64,000 nt of DNA from Chitinophaga costaii (GTDB taxonomy: Bacteria > Bacteroidota > Bacteroidia > Chitinophagales > Chitinophagaceae): contig NZ_FMAR01000003.1 in NCBI RefSeq assembly GCF_900094705.1, forward strand, positions 124,001 through 188,000. The letters run 5' to 3'. A model generated the notes under the pieces. It worked only from the letters and a program-made list of their open reading frames with translations. It did not search any database and was not told the DNA's origin. The position numbers and the translations under genes are program-made. Below, piece after piece: positions 34,988 through 43,524 of the stretch (within the stretch, counting starts at the first letter, position 1; every line of letters begins with the position of its first letter).

Positions 34988-37900
34988 TTAGAAAGTAGCA
35001 TTCACAGACAGGCCGTAGCTGCGGGTAGACGGTAGCATGAACACATCTATACCGGATAAGCCATTGCCTGTACTCATGGTCATTTCAGGATCAAATGGTG
35101 CTTTCTTGTAGAAGTACAGCAGGTTACGGCCAGTGGCGGCTACTTTCAGCGCTTTCACAAAAGAATGTTCGATCGGCACGGTATAGCCAAAGGCTGCTTC
35201 CCGCAGGCGCACGGTGGTGGCGCTGTACATGTATTGGCTGGAGGCGCCTTGACGGCCTCCAATGGTGGAATACCATTTCTGGGCATTGGCCATGGTAACG
35301 GCTTCACCAGTTACGATGTTCACGCCGTTTACTTTTACGCCGCCCGCATCCCGCGCGGAAGCGGTAGCTGGTGTTACGCCGTACGAATCCATGAGCGACT
35401 GGGTAATAGATAACACATCACCCCCAAATTTTCCATCTATCAGGAAAGACAGGTTAAAGTTTTTGAAAGACAAATTATTGTTCCATCCCAACTGCCATTT
35501 AGTATTGGAGTTGCCTATCTTAATCATATCACCGCTGGTAAGCTGGGGCGTGCCGGAAGTATCAAACTGTATGCGACCCTGTGCGTCCTTGGCTAGTCCT
35601 ACCCCGTAAATGTCGCCATAAGAACCACCCTTCTTAAAGTAAGAGGCGTAGTTAGCGCCAGATGCTCCGCTGATGGTGAAACGGTCTACCTGCGGAGAGA
35701 GGGAGATAATTTTATTGTTATTGGTAGAGAAATTAAATGCAGTGTTCCAGCTAAATGCTTTGCTACGGATCACGTCAAATTTCACCGTGGCTTCAATACC
35801 CTGGTTCTGGATATTACCTGCATTGATGAAATAGTTGTCATAGAAAGAGGCCTGGCTGGCGCTGATCTGCATGGTTTGGTTGGTCGTATTCGTTTTATAG
35901 TACGTTACATCTACATCCAGCCGGCTATCAAAAAAACGCCACTCGGTACCTACTTCCAGTGATTTTGTTTTCTCCGGTTTCAGGTTATCGAATGGAGCGG
36001 AGGTATTTACCCGTATACCGCCGGAGGTTAGGGTATTTTCCGCAGCATGGCTCTGGTAGGCTAGGGGGGCATTGCCCACTACCGCGTAAGAACCGCGTAC
36101 TTTACCAAAGGTGATGGCCTGTGGTAGTTTTAGTAATTGCGACAAAATTACGTTCAAGCCTGCTGATGGGTAGAAGTAGTGATTATTCTGGGTGTATGCC
36201 AGGGCGGAAGACCAGTCCTGGCGCCCGGTGAGATCCAGGAAAAGCCAATCTTTAAAAGACAGGTTGGCGCTGGCAAAAACAGACTGCGTTTGCACGTGGT
36301 TCTCTGGCAGGTTACCAGAGGAAGAGGGGTCTATGGCAGTCATGTTCTGCACGGTGAAAATGTTGGGATAGCGAAGACTGTCTGCTCCGGTAGAGCCTAG
36401 TTTATAACCATCTATTTTGGTATCGAGCAGGCTGGCGCCCAATACGCCGGTGAGCTTAAAGTCTTTACTTATTGGCACATTAAAATTGGCCAGCAGATCG
36501 CCGTACTGCTGGGTGGAGGTCTGATCATTCATGTTGTAGACCCCTGTAGATGGCGCCAATACTTTGAGGGTTCCGGCGTAGATCTTCTGTTCATATTTAT
36601 CGGCTACCCGGTCAATGCTTCCCCGGGCGGTGATGTTCAGCCAGCTGCTTACATCATATTTCAGGCTGGCATTACCCAGGAAGCGGTTGCGTGTAAGGCT
36701 GTTGGTATTGCGATGCAGTATCCACCAGGGGTTCTGCTGTATGTCTTCATCAAATGGCCAGTTCTGTACGTTCAGGTAATTGCGGGAAGGATCGGGTAGT
36801 TCAAACTGGTCTTTGTATTGTTTTAAATTGCCACCACGTGGAAACAAATATAGGCCGGTGAGTGGATTAAAATAATTACCTGCCAGTGGTGTATTGTCAA
36901 TCTCCTGGGTCACGTAATTCACATCTGCGATGGCGGTCAGTTTATCGTTCAGGAAATGACCGGTTTCTTTAAAGTTAATATTATTACGACCCAGTTTGTT
37001 CGTTGGTTCTATGCTGTTAGCCGAAGTATTGGCATAAGAAAAATAGGTCTGCATTTTCTCGTTGCCACCGGAAAGGCTAATAGAATTAGTCCAGTTATAA
37101 CCGGTCCGGAAGAAGTCATCCAGGTTATCGTGTCCACCGCCACTAAATTTGTCGCCCCAGCTTTGAGAGTTGGTACCTACAGCGCCGTATTCATTTTGAA
37201 ATTTAGGCTTCATGGCCACAGAGGATAGCATAAAACCGGAGCTTAAGTTTACCGCCGTTTTGCCGGAGCGGCCACTTTTGGTCGTTATGATGATCACGCC
37301 ATTGGCGCCCTGGCTACCGTACAAAGCCGCTGCGGAGGCGCCTTTCAGGAAGGATACGCTTTCAATGTCGTCGGGGTTCAGATTAGAAATGGGATCACCG
37401 CCGTCGTAGGAATTAGAGCCGCCGTAAATGCTGGAGGGCTGGTTGGTCACCGTGTTGTTCATAGGTACCCCATCTATCACGTACAGGGCCTGGTTGCTGC
37501 CCAGACCGGATTTGCTGCCGCGCAATATCACTTTCGCAGAACCGCCTACACCGGAGGAACTGGTGGAGATGCTCAGGCCTGCCACCTTACCATTCAGGGT
37601 GTTGATCAGATTGGCGTCTTTGGCTTTGGTCAGCTCCTCGCCACCTACTTGCTGGGTAGCGTAGGTGATGGATTTCTCCGTGCGTTTTACGCCCAATGCC
37701 GTTACCACTACAGCGTCCAGTTGCTTGTTAGACTGCTGTAGGGTAATGGTGAGAGATGTTGCTTCACCCACAGTTACCGACTGGGCGTCATAGCCCAGGT
37801 AGCTGAATACCAGTATATCGCCGGCATTGGCCTGGATAGAAAACTCGCCCTGGTCGTTGGTAAGTATGCCTCGGGTGGTGCCTTTTACCTGTACTGCTAC

Positions 37901-38359
37901 GCCGATCAAAGCAGCTCCCTGGGCATCCACCACTTTGCCGGTGATGGTGGCCGCCGGCGCTCCATGGCTGGCTTTAGGCAAAGCGCGGGCGCTGATCACA
38001 ATCGTTTTGTCTACGATGGTATAAGTGAGGGTGGGATTGCCTGACAGGCAATTTTTCAATACATCCGCTATGGTGGCCTGTTTTACGTCTATGTTCACCG
38101 GCGCAGTACGTTTTACTAACTGGGCATCGTACACAAACTCATACCCCGTTTGCCGGCTTATGTTATTAAACACCTCATATAAAGAAATGTGGCTTGCTTT
38201 GAGGGTCACGGATTGGGAATATGTTTTGGCGCTCAGGTGTAGGCAGCATACCAAACTCAAAATTGCAGTTAATCGCATAATCAACAGTAATTTTCTGTGC
38301 ATACGACCGCTGTTACCGCGGGCTTTGCGGGTATCAAGTAGTTCCATACTTTTGTTCAT
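34988..38359 (-). CDS. SusC-like TonB-dependent receptor with STN domain
   Basis: 1123 residues. Signal region to about 49 (HLSAKTYSQ), STN domain about 50-125 (LYEVFNNISRQTGYEFVYDA), CarboxypepD_reg-like domain about 135-215 (ITGKVVDAQGAALIGVAVQV), plug with LKGASAAALYGSQGANGVII (about 340-359), barrel ending in YGLSVNATF. The STN domain links it to the upstream FecR and sigma genes. Its 5' leader (38360-38610) holds a strong promoter and terminator on the opposite strand (see the ncRNA entry). ATG 38359 is the first of several in-frame starts; 38302 (MHRKLLL) is an alternative. Confidence 0.95.
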   Translation of the reverse strand: MNKSMELLDTRKARGNSGRMHRKLLLIMRLTAILSLVCCLHLSAKTYSQSVTLKASHISLYEVFNNISRQTGYEFVYDAQLVKRTAPVNIDVKQATIADVLKNCLSGNPTLTYTIVDKTIVISARALPKASHGAPAATITGKVVDAQGAALIGVAVQVKGTTRGILTNDQGEFSIQANAGDILVFSYLGYDAQSVTVGEATSLTITLQQSNKQLDAVVVTALGVKRTEKSITYATQQVGGEELTKAKDANLINTLNGKVAGLSISTSSSGVGGSAKVILRGSKSGLGSNQALYVIDGVPMNNTVTNQPSSIYGGSNSYDGGDPISNLNPDDIESVSFLKGASAAALYGSQGANGVIIITTKSGRSGKTAVNLSSGFMLSSVAMKPKFQNEYGAVGTNSQSWGDKFSGGGHDNLDDFFRTGYNWTNSISLSGGNEKMQTYFSYANTSANSIEPTNKLGRNNINFKETGHFLNDKLTAIADVNYVTQEIDNTPLAGNYFNPLTGLYLFPRGGNLKQYKDQFELPDPSRNYLNVQNWPFDEDIQQNPWWILHRNTNSLTRNRFLGNASLKYDVSSWLNITARGSIDRVADKYEQKIYAGTLKVLAPSTGVYNMNDQTSTQQYGDLLANFNVPISKDFKLTGVLGASLLDTKIDGYKLGSTGADSLRYPNIFTVQNMTAIDPSSSGNLPENHVQTQSVFASANLSFKDWLFLDLTGRQDWSSALAYTQNNHYFYPSAGLNVILSQLLKLPQAITFGKVRGSYAVVGNAPLAYQSHAAENTLTSGGIRVNTSAPFDNLKPEKTKSLEVGTEWRFFDSRLDVDVTYYKTNTTNQTMQISASQASFYDNYFINAGNIQNQGIEATVKFDVIRSKAFSWNTAFNFSTNNNKIISLSPQVDRFTISGASGANYASYFKKGGSYGDIYGVGLAKDAQGRIQFDTSGTPQLTSGDMIKIGNSNTKWQLGWNNNLSFKNFNLSFLIDGKFGGDVLSITQSLMDSYGVTPATASARDAGGVKVNGVNIVTGEAVTMANAQKWYSTIGGRQGASSQYMYSATTVRLREAAFGYTVPIEHSFVKALKVAATGRNLLYFYKKAPFDPEMTMSTGNGLSGIDVFMLPSTRSYGLSVNATF
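38324..38354 (+). promoter_or_regulatory. Promoter on the strand opposite susC (antisense RNA)
   Basis: TTTG (38324-38327), 19 bases, then TACTTTTG (38347-38354): an exact match to TTTG-N19-TAnnTTTG. It lies inside the first codons of susC but points away from it, into its leader. Transcription should start at about 38360. Confidence 0.65.
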
Positions 38360-38450
38360 GTTGGCTGAATAATCAATTTTCTGTTTTGTTAGGGAATTGG
38401 GTTCGTTGACGATTTGGCCGGGAGCGTTGCAGCGCTTCCGGTTTTTTTTT
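38360..38450 (+). ncRNA. Predicted antisense small RNA against the susC leader (DonS-like arrangement)
   Basis: Predicted RNA of about 90 nt. The promoter at 38324-38354 is consensus and the RNA ends at an intrinsic terminator (38418-38450). It is fully antisense to the 5' leader of the second susC and abuts its start codon. In Bacteroides fragilis, antisense RNAs such as DonS lie opposite susC-type leaders and repress the operon; here the same layout is seen, but in a different class of Bacteroidota. Only position and signals support it; there is no sequence-family evidence. No equivalent was found at the first susC. Confidence 0.55.
38418..38450 (+). terminator. Intrinsic terminator in the susC leader, plus strand
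   Basis: CCGGGAGCG pairs with CGCTTCCGG (one G-T) around a six-base loop, followed by nine T. On the minus strand, the direction of susC, there is an A-run instead, so it terminates only plus-strand transcripts. Confidence 0.8.
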
Positions 38451-38610
38451 ACCCCGTGGAGGAATTACGTTTTCATAACCTATGTTTTGGGTGAAATAAT
38501 ATTTTGCTTAGGCAGCCCTGCCTTATTGGTGCCAGGCTCCTGGAAACGGGTTGGTTGTATGCTGTTGTTGTTCGTTTTATCGGGGCCCGGCTATGCGGGG
38601 AAATTGCTGC

Positions 38611-39789
38611 CTATGAAGGATTTACAGCTATTACAGTAATAATGTTCTGTGTTATTTCAAAATGAACACGGTGAGTAGCTTCCAATATCCTGAGCAAGGC
38701 TGGCGCGTTTTCCCGCCGGGAAATCAGGCCGGTAAAGGCCAGATTAGATACATCTCCCCGGTACTGCACGTCTACGTCGTACCAACGGGCTATCTGTCGC
38801 ATAATGGTTTGAATATTGGTATCGCGGAATCGGAATTTTCCTTCTTTCCAGGCAAGCGTCTCTTCCATATCGGCAGGGGCAATGGTAAATTGGTCTGCAT
38901 GGCTGTCCAGGTTGGCATGATAGCCAGGCTGCAAGCGTTGTGCGTGGTGATTATGTAATACCTGTACAGCCCCTGTTTCGAGGGTAGTGGTGATGGTTTT
39001 TTCATCCGCATAGGCCATCACATTGAAGCTGGTACCCAGCACATTCACCTGCACGTCTGGCCGGCCAGCTACAGCTACATGGAAAGGTTGGTGGGCATTT
39101 GCCGCCACCTGGAAATAAGCTTCCCCGCTAATTTCCACGTTGCGTTCCGTACCTGTGAAGGCTGTCGGAAAGCGGATGCTACTGGCGGCATTCAGCCATA
39201 CTTTGCTGCCGTCTGCCAGTGTAAGCTGGTACTGGCCACCCCTCGGAGTAGCCACCGTGTTGTACAGTACGGCCTCGCTACTGCCAGTGGCGTTGTAGGC
39301 CAGGCTTTGTCCATTGTTAGTTACATGTGCGCTGCCTTGCTGACCCAGGGTGCCGGTATGGGCACTGTCCAGCAAAATAGTGCTGCCGTCGGACAAAGTA
39401 AGCAAAGCCTTGTTGGAGCCGGGGCTAATAGACTTATGGGCTGCTGCTTCCTGCCGGGCGGTAACAGTGGGTGCATGATGAATGCCCAGGTACACCAGGC
39501 TTCCAACGAGCAGGGCCGCGCCAATAAGGGTGGCGGCCAGGTACCATGTTCTATAAATGCGCAGACTTACGGGCGGCGCTTGAAGGATGTGTTGCAAAAC
39601 CTTAGCTGCCTCAGTGGTAGACCAAGACTGAGCAATCTGCATTCCATGAAGAGATTCCAGAATATCATCTTCAATAAGCTCGCGGTGAAAACCCGCTTCT
39701 ACCGCACTTTGCAGGCGCTGCAACTCCTCCGGTGTTATCCTGTTTTGTTTGTATTTATTTAATAATTCTCTAAAATCGGCTATGGTCAT
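38611..39789 (-). CDS. FecR-family anti-sigma factor
   Basis: 392 residues from ATG 39789 (MTIADFRELLNKYKQNRITP). The cytoplasmic anti-sigma segment is followed by a transmembrane helix at about 86-104 (YLAATLIGAALLVGSLVYLG) and the periplasmic FecR domain with LADGSKVWLNAASSIRFP and a C-terminal region (TIMRQIARWYDVDVQY) that contacts the SusC STN domain. It lies between its sigma gene and susC; the 251 bases before susC carry the antisense RNA candidate. Confidence 0.92.
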   Translation of the reverse strand: MTIADFRELLNKYKQNRITPEELQRLQSAVEAGFHRELIEDDILESLHGMQIAQSWSTTEAAKVLQHILQAPPVSLRIYRTWYLAATLIGAALLVGSLVYLGIHHAPTVTARQEAAAHKSISPGSNKALLTLSDGSTILLDSAHTGTLGQQGSAHVTNNGQSLAYNATGSSEAVLYNTVATPRGGQYQLTLADGSKVWLNAASSIRFPTAFTGTERNVEISGEAYFQVAANAHQPFHVAVAGRPDVQVNVLGTSFNVMAYADEKTITTTLETGAVQVLHNHHAQRLQPGYHANLDSHADQFTIAPADMEETLAWKEGKFRFRDTNIQTIMRQIARWYDVDVQYRGDVSNLAFTGLISRRENAPALLRILEATHRVHFEITQNIITVIAVNPS

Positions 39790-39970
39790 AGAAGGCTTTT
39801 GGAATAGTAACACAGGGATAAAGACGCGCGGACGGAGCAAAAGGAGTACGCAGCCAAAAATTTTTTTTCGGGAAAGGGAAAAGAAAGGGTGCTGGAAATT
39901 AGCTAAGCCAGCGGTAGCGGCCGGTAGGGGATAGGCCCGATATCTGTTTAAGGTTGCCCTATTTTTAACA

Positions 39971-40570
39971 CTACCATAAAAACATACTGGCTAGCGCCAG
40001 CAAAGGCAGTATTTCCCGCTGCAATTGGGCCTTTACAAAAGCACGCACGAAATGCGCAGCCAGGCTCCATTGTTTTTTTACGGTATGGATGGAAATGTGG
40101 AGACGTTGGGAAATCTCTTCATTGCTATAACCTTGGTACCTTTCCTCATATACCTTTTTACGGGCTGGAGGTAGTTGGGAAATGGCTGCATCCAGTAGTT
40201 TTTCGTAATCATGTTGTAGCAGCCGCTGCTCGGTGTCATTGCCGGCCTCCGGTTGAAGTTGTAAGTGCAAGTCTTGTGTCCGCAGCCTAACCACCTGCTT
40301 TTTAAAACCGTCGTAAATATGATTGCGGGTAAGAATAAACAGGTAGTCGTCGAATTTGTGGATAGCGCCCATTTCTGCACGCTTTACCCAAATTTTGAGG
40401 AATACCTCCTGCACTGTTTCCCGGGCCAGGCCCGCGTCTTTCAGGTACACCATCGCCACTTCGTATACATGGGGACTGTAATGGTGAAACAGCCGGGTAT
40501 AGGCCTCCGCGTTGCCGTTAGCTACCCGCTTCAGCAAGCCATACTCATCTGAAAGTGACGCTTTTGACAA
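39971..40570 (-). CDS. ECF sigma factor (FecI/SusC-associated)
   Basis: 199 residues. Region 2 is ANGNAEAYTRLFHHYSPHVY to ETVQEVFLKIWVKRAEM and region 4 ends in YSNEEISQRLHISIHTVKKQ. The only start in range is a TTG at 40570; no ATG precedes region 2. A hydrophobic end (LLALASMFLW) is typical of this group. It leads a four-gene locus sigma-FecR-SusC-SusD. A -7 box lies 37 bases upstream. Confidence 0.9.
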   Translation of the reverse strand: MSKASLSDEYGLLKRVANGNAEAYTRLFHHYSPHVYEVAMVYLKDAGLARETVQEVFLKIWVKRAEMGAIHKFDDYLFILTRNHIYDGFKKQVVRLRTQDLHLQLQPEAGNDTEQRLLQHDYEKLLDAAISQLPPARKKVYEERYQGYSNEEISQRLHISIHTVKKQWSLAAHFVRAFVKAQLQREILPLLALASMFLW

Positions 40571-40606
40571 TCCTTATTGATTTAATAACAGTCCTAAAAA
40601 TAATAA

Positions 40607-40614
40607 CAAAAATA
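40607..40614 (-). promoter_or_regulatory. -7 element of the second sigma gene
   Basis: On the minus strand TATTTTTG matches TAnnTTTG. Transcription would start about 30 bases before the TTG start codon. No good -33 box. Confidence 0.4.
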
Positions 40615-40831
40615 TAATTAGCCGGGTACTTGATAAAATAAAATAATTTCCTTGCAAGAAGGGACATGAAGCCATTTTGGCCAAAATATTGTAGCGTTTG
40701 TTTATCAACACATTCAATCCTGGCTGATTTTAAACGCTGGAAAATCTTAATTATATCCCACTATTGCAGCGGTGGCTTGTGGCCAGGGTGCTGGATCTTA
40801 ACGATATTGTCTTAGTAGCATGAAAACCCAA

Positions 40832-41029
40832 CTAAGGCTTTAATAATTTTATCCAGAGAATAATGGTAGGAATAAGGAAGAAAACAAACAATAATAGGGC
40901 CATGCGTATAAAACTGGCGGCTTCTCCTGCAAGCGCCTCTTTGTGCTGCCACATAAGTACACTGGCCACCATGCATACACCCGTGAAGAGGGTAAAAAGA
41001 ATTGTAAGCACAAGTAGCCGGCCTTTCAT
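40832..41029 (-). CDS. Small membrane protein, 65 residues
   Basis: Two hydrophobic helices (about 5-26, VLTILFTLFTGVCMVASVLM, and about 41-63, IRMALLLFVFFLIPTIILW) with a charged turn between. Follows the 75-residue membrane protein gene after five bases, so the two make a small operon. Function unknown. Confidence 0.65.
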   Translation of the reverse strand: MKGRLLVLTILFTLFTGVCMVASVLMWQHKEALAGEAASFIRMALLLFVFFLIPTIILWIKLLKP

Positions 41030-41034
41030 GGAGA

Positions 41035-41262
41035 TTATTTTTTTTCGGAAAAGCTCATCCGCAGGGCCAAGCCAATGATAACCGTTAGCAGTATCATAAT
41101 GCCGGTGTAGATGAGCGTTGGTATTACATAATCACGTTGTGGACCCATATCCGGAATTCTTCCGGAAGGCATCAGCTCATAAACCGCAAAAATACCCAGG
41201 GCGGCTATGAAAACAGCCAGCAATCCCAAAAAGCATAAGGTAAGCCAATAAAAAACCTTCAT
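41035..41262 (-). CDS. Small membrane protein, 75 residues
   Basis: From ATG 41262 (MKVFYWLTLCFLGLLAVFIA) two membrane helices flank a short polar loop (ELMPSGRIPDMGPQRDYVIP), and the end is charged (RMSFSEKK). First of a two-gene operon with the 65-residue protein. The partner has the same two-helix plan, so a hetero-complex is possible. Function unknown. Confidence 0.65.
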   Translation of the reverse strand: MKVFYWLTLCFLGLLAVFIAALGIFAVYELMPSGRIPDMGPQRDYVIPTLIYTGIMILLTVIIGLALRMSFSEKK

Positions 41263-41599
41263 ATTCCAACAGGTGACACCGGACTCAATATTAATCAAAT
41301 TAAAAAAAACAGGCGGCAGGAATTTTTATCTGGCTACCCACAATACCCGTTCCTAGCGGTTATTAGCCTTAAAGTGGGCCATAATTTTCAAAACGTTGGC
41401 CGGTAAGCAGGGGCAAAAAATAAATTGGCGAAACAGTAAAAGACCCTCCCGGCAGCTGTTTCCAGTATGCTGTACTGGTCGTAATCCGTGAGGGCCACTG
41501 GTGCAGTACCCTTTTTTGTTTTATCCTGCCATTGCGGGTACATCCTGCTACACTGTAACAAACGGTCAAATTATTGTGGGATGTTTCAAAACCTTTCTT
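41263..41599. other. Intergenic region between divergent units
   Basis: 337 bases between the small membrane operon and poxB. A plus-strand open frame into poxB begins at 41501 but is not family-like. No promoter box above chance was found. Confidence 0.4.
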
Positions 41600-43336
41600 A
41601 TGAGTAAAAATGTAGCCGATCAATTGGTGGAAATGCTGGTGGAAAGCGGCGTTAAAAGAATTTATGCCGTAACGGGCGATAGCCTTAATGAGATGAACGA
41701 TGCCGTGCGGCGTAGCGGCAAAATAAAATGGGTGCATGTACGTCATGAAGAAGTGGGGGCCTTTGCCGCCGCTGCGGAAGCGGAACTGGATGGGCTGGCC
41801 TGCTGCGCAGGTAGCTGTGGCCCCGGGCATGTACACCTGATCAATGGATTGTATGATGCAAATCGTACAGGCGTTCCCGTTATCGCATTGGCTACCACTA
41901 TCAATACTCCGGAATATGGTACCCAATATTTTCAGGAAACCAACACCATCAAACTTTTCGACGATTGCAGCGTGTACAACCAGGTGGCCAGCACACCCTT
42001 GCAGGCGGCGCGTATGCTGCAAACAGCTATTCAGCATGCCATTCACCGCAAGGGAGTGGCCGTAATTGGCCTGCCGGGCGACCTTACCGCACTACCCGCA
42101 GCAGAAAGTACTACTTCCATGAAAATTTACCGTAGCAATCCTGTAATAAGGCCTTCCGATGAAGAATTGCAGGAGATGGCCAGCTTGCTCAACGGGGCTG
42201 CTAAAATAGCGATCTATTGCGGCATTGGCGCCGAAGACGCCCACGATGCTGTGGTGGCGCTGGCTGGTTTGCTACAAGCCCCTATCGGTTATTCCTTCCG
42301 CGGAAAAATGGGTATGCAGTATAACAACCCTTACGAAGTAGGTATGACGGGACTTCTGGGGCTGCCCTCAGCTTATCATGCCATGCACGAATCGGAAGTA
42401 GTGCTGCTGCTGGGTACCGACTTCCCATATGAGCTATTCATGCCCACGAATAAAAAGATCATACAGGTAGATGTAAAACCCGAAAGGTTGGGCCGTCGTG
42501 CCAAACTCACGCTGGGGCTATGCGGCAGTGCGAAAGATACTGTGCAGGCCCTCATTCCCCTGATCCAAAAGAAGGAAGATACCAGCTTCCTCGACGCACA
42601 ACGCAGTTTCTATGAAAAAGTAAAGGATCACTTACAAACTTACGTGAAAGACGCCGGAAGTACAGACAACATTCAGCCAGAATTTGTGGCGGCTACTATC
42701 AATGAACTGGCCGCAAAAAATGCCATCTTTACCGTAGACACCGGCATGTGTTGCGTATGGGGCGCGCGATATATTGAAAGTACCGGGCAGCGTAAAATGC
42801 TGGGTTCCTTCAACCATGGTTCCATGGCCAACGCTATGCCCATGGCCATCGGCGCAGCCTTCGCCCATCCAGACCGGCAGGTGATTGCGCTTTGCGGCGA
42901 CGGCGGCCTCTCTATGTTACTGGGCGACCTGGCTACCCTACAGCAGTACCAATTGCCCATTAAACTCATTGTGTTCAATAACCGCGCCCTTGGCATGGTG
43001 AAACTGGAAATGCAGGTGCAAGGCCTTCCAGACAATGAAACCGATATGGTGAATCCTGAATTTGCCCTTGTGGCCCAGGCCATGGGCTTCCATGGAATTA
43101 CCGTACACGAACCCGAAGAGGTGAAGCAGGCCCTGGAAACGGCCTTCCAGCACAATGGTCCCGTGTTGGTAAATATACTGACCAATGGCGACGCCCTGGC
43201 TATGCCACCCAGCATAGAATGGAAACAGGTGAAAGGCTACGCACTGTCTATGACTAAACTTATTTTAGGCGGAAAAATGGAAGAAGTGCTGGATACCATT
43301 AAATCCAATTATAAACATTTGAAAGACGTACTATAA
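41600..43336 (+). CDS. poxB: ThDP-dependent pyruvate oxidase / pyruvate dehydrogenase (quinone), PoxB-like
   Basis: Oxidises pyruvate to acetate and CO2 using ThDP and FAD and passes electrons to the quinone pool at the membrane. 578 residues from ATG 41600, against 572 in E. coli. The N-terminus matches PoxB closely (ESGVKRIYAVTGDSLNEMND, RHEEVGAFAAAAEAELDG with the cofactor-activating Glu50, CCAGSCGPGHVHLINGLYDA). The ThDP motif is GDGGLSMLLGDL to FNN (about 433-463). The C-terminus (KGYALSMTKLILGGKMEEVL) is equivalent to the lipid-activated tail of E. coli PoxB. Single gene. Confidence 0.9.
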   Translation: MSKNVADQLVEMLVESGVKRIYAVTGDSLNEMNDAVRRSGKIKWVHVRHEEVGAFAAAAEAELDGLACCAGSCGPGHVHLINGLYDANRTGVPVIALATTINTPEYGTQYFQETNTIKLFDDCSVYNQVASTPLQAARMLQTAIQHAIHRKGVAVIGLPGDLTALPAAESTTSMKIYRSNPVIRPSDEELQEMASLLNGAAKIAIYCGIGAEDAHDAVVALAGLLQAPIGYSFRGKMGMQYNNPYEVGMTGLLGLPSAYHAMHESEVVLLLGTDFPYELFMPTNKKIIQVDVKPERLGRRAKLTLGLCGSAKDTVQALIPLIQKKEDTSFLDAQRSFYEKVKDHLQTYVKDAGSTDNIQPEFVAATINELAAKNAIFTVDTGMCCVWGARYIESTGQRKMLGSFNHGSMANAMPMAIGAAFAHPDRQVIALCGDGGLSMLLGDLATLQQYQLPIKLIVFNNRALGMVKLEMQVQGLPDNETDMVNPEFALVAQAMGFHGITVHEPEEVKQALETAFQHNGPVLVNILTNGDALAMPPSIEWKQVKGYALSMTKLILGGKMEEVLDTIKSNYKHLKDVL

Positions 43337-43361
43337 ATAGCAAGTGCTTAAAAATATCCCG

Positions 43362-43386
43362 CAGGGCCTCGCAAATGGAGGCCCTG
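43362..43386 (+). terminator. Hairpin after poxB
   Basis: CAGGGCCTC and GAGGCCCTG form a perfect 9-bp stem with a 7-base loop 25 bases past poxB. No T-run follows, so intrinsic termination is uncertain; it may be an mRNA end stabiliser. Confidence 0.45.
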
Positions 43387-43524
43387 TGCTGTATTAGCGC
43401 CCTGTAAGAAGGATTTAATATATTATATTTAAATAAATACAAGCTAAAGTCGTATTTTTCGCCGCAACTTTACTGCATTAAACCGTTTGTTTTTTTCCGG
43501 GTCCAACACCCTTACCATCTTTTT

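Noticed and set aside
41501..41599. N-terminal extension of PoxB
   Set aside because: PoxB proteins start at the position of ATG 41600; the extension is Cys-rich without homology.
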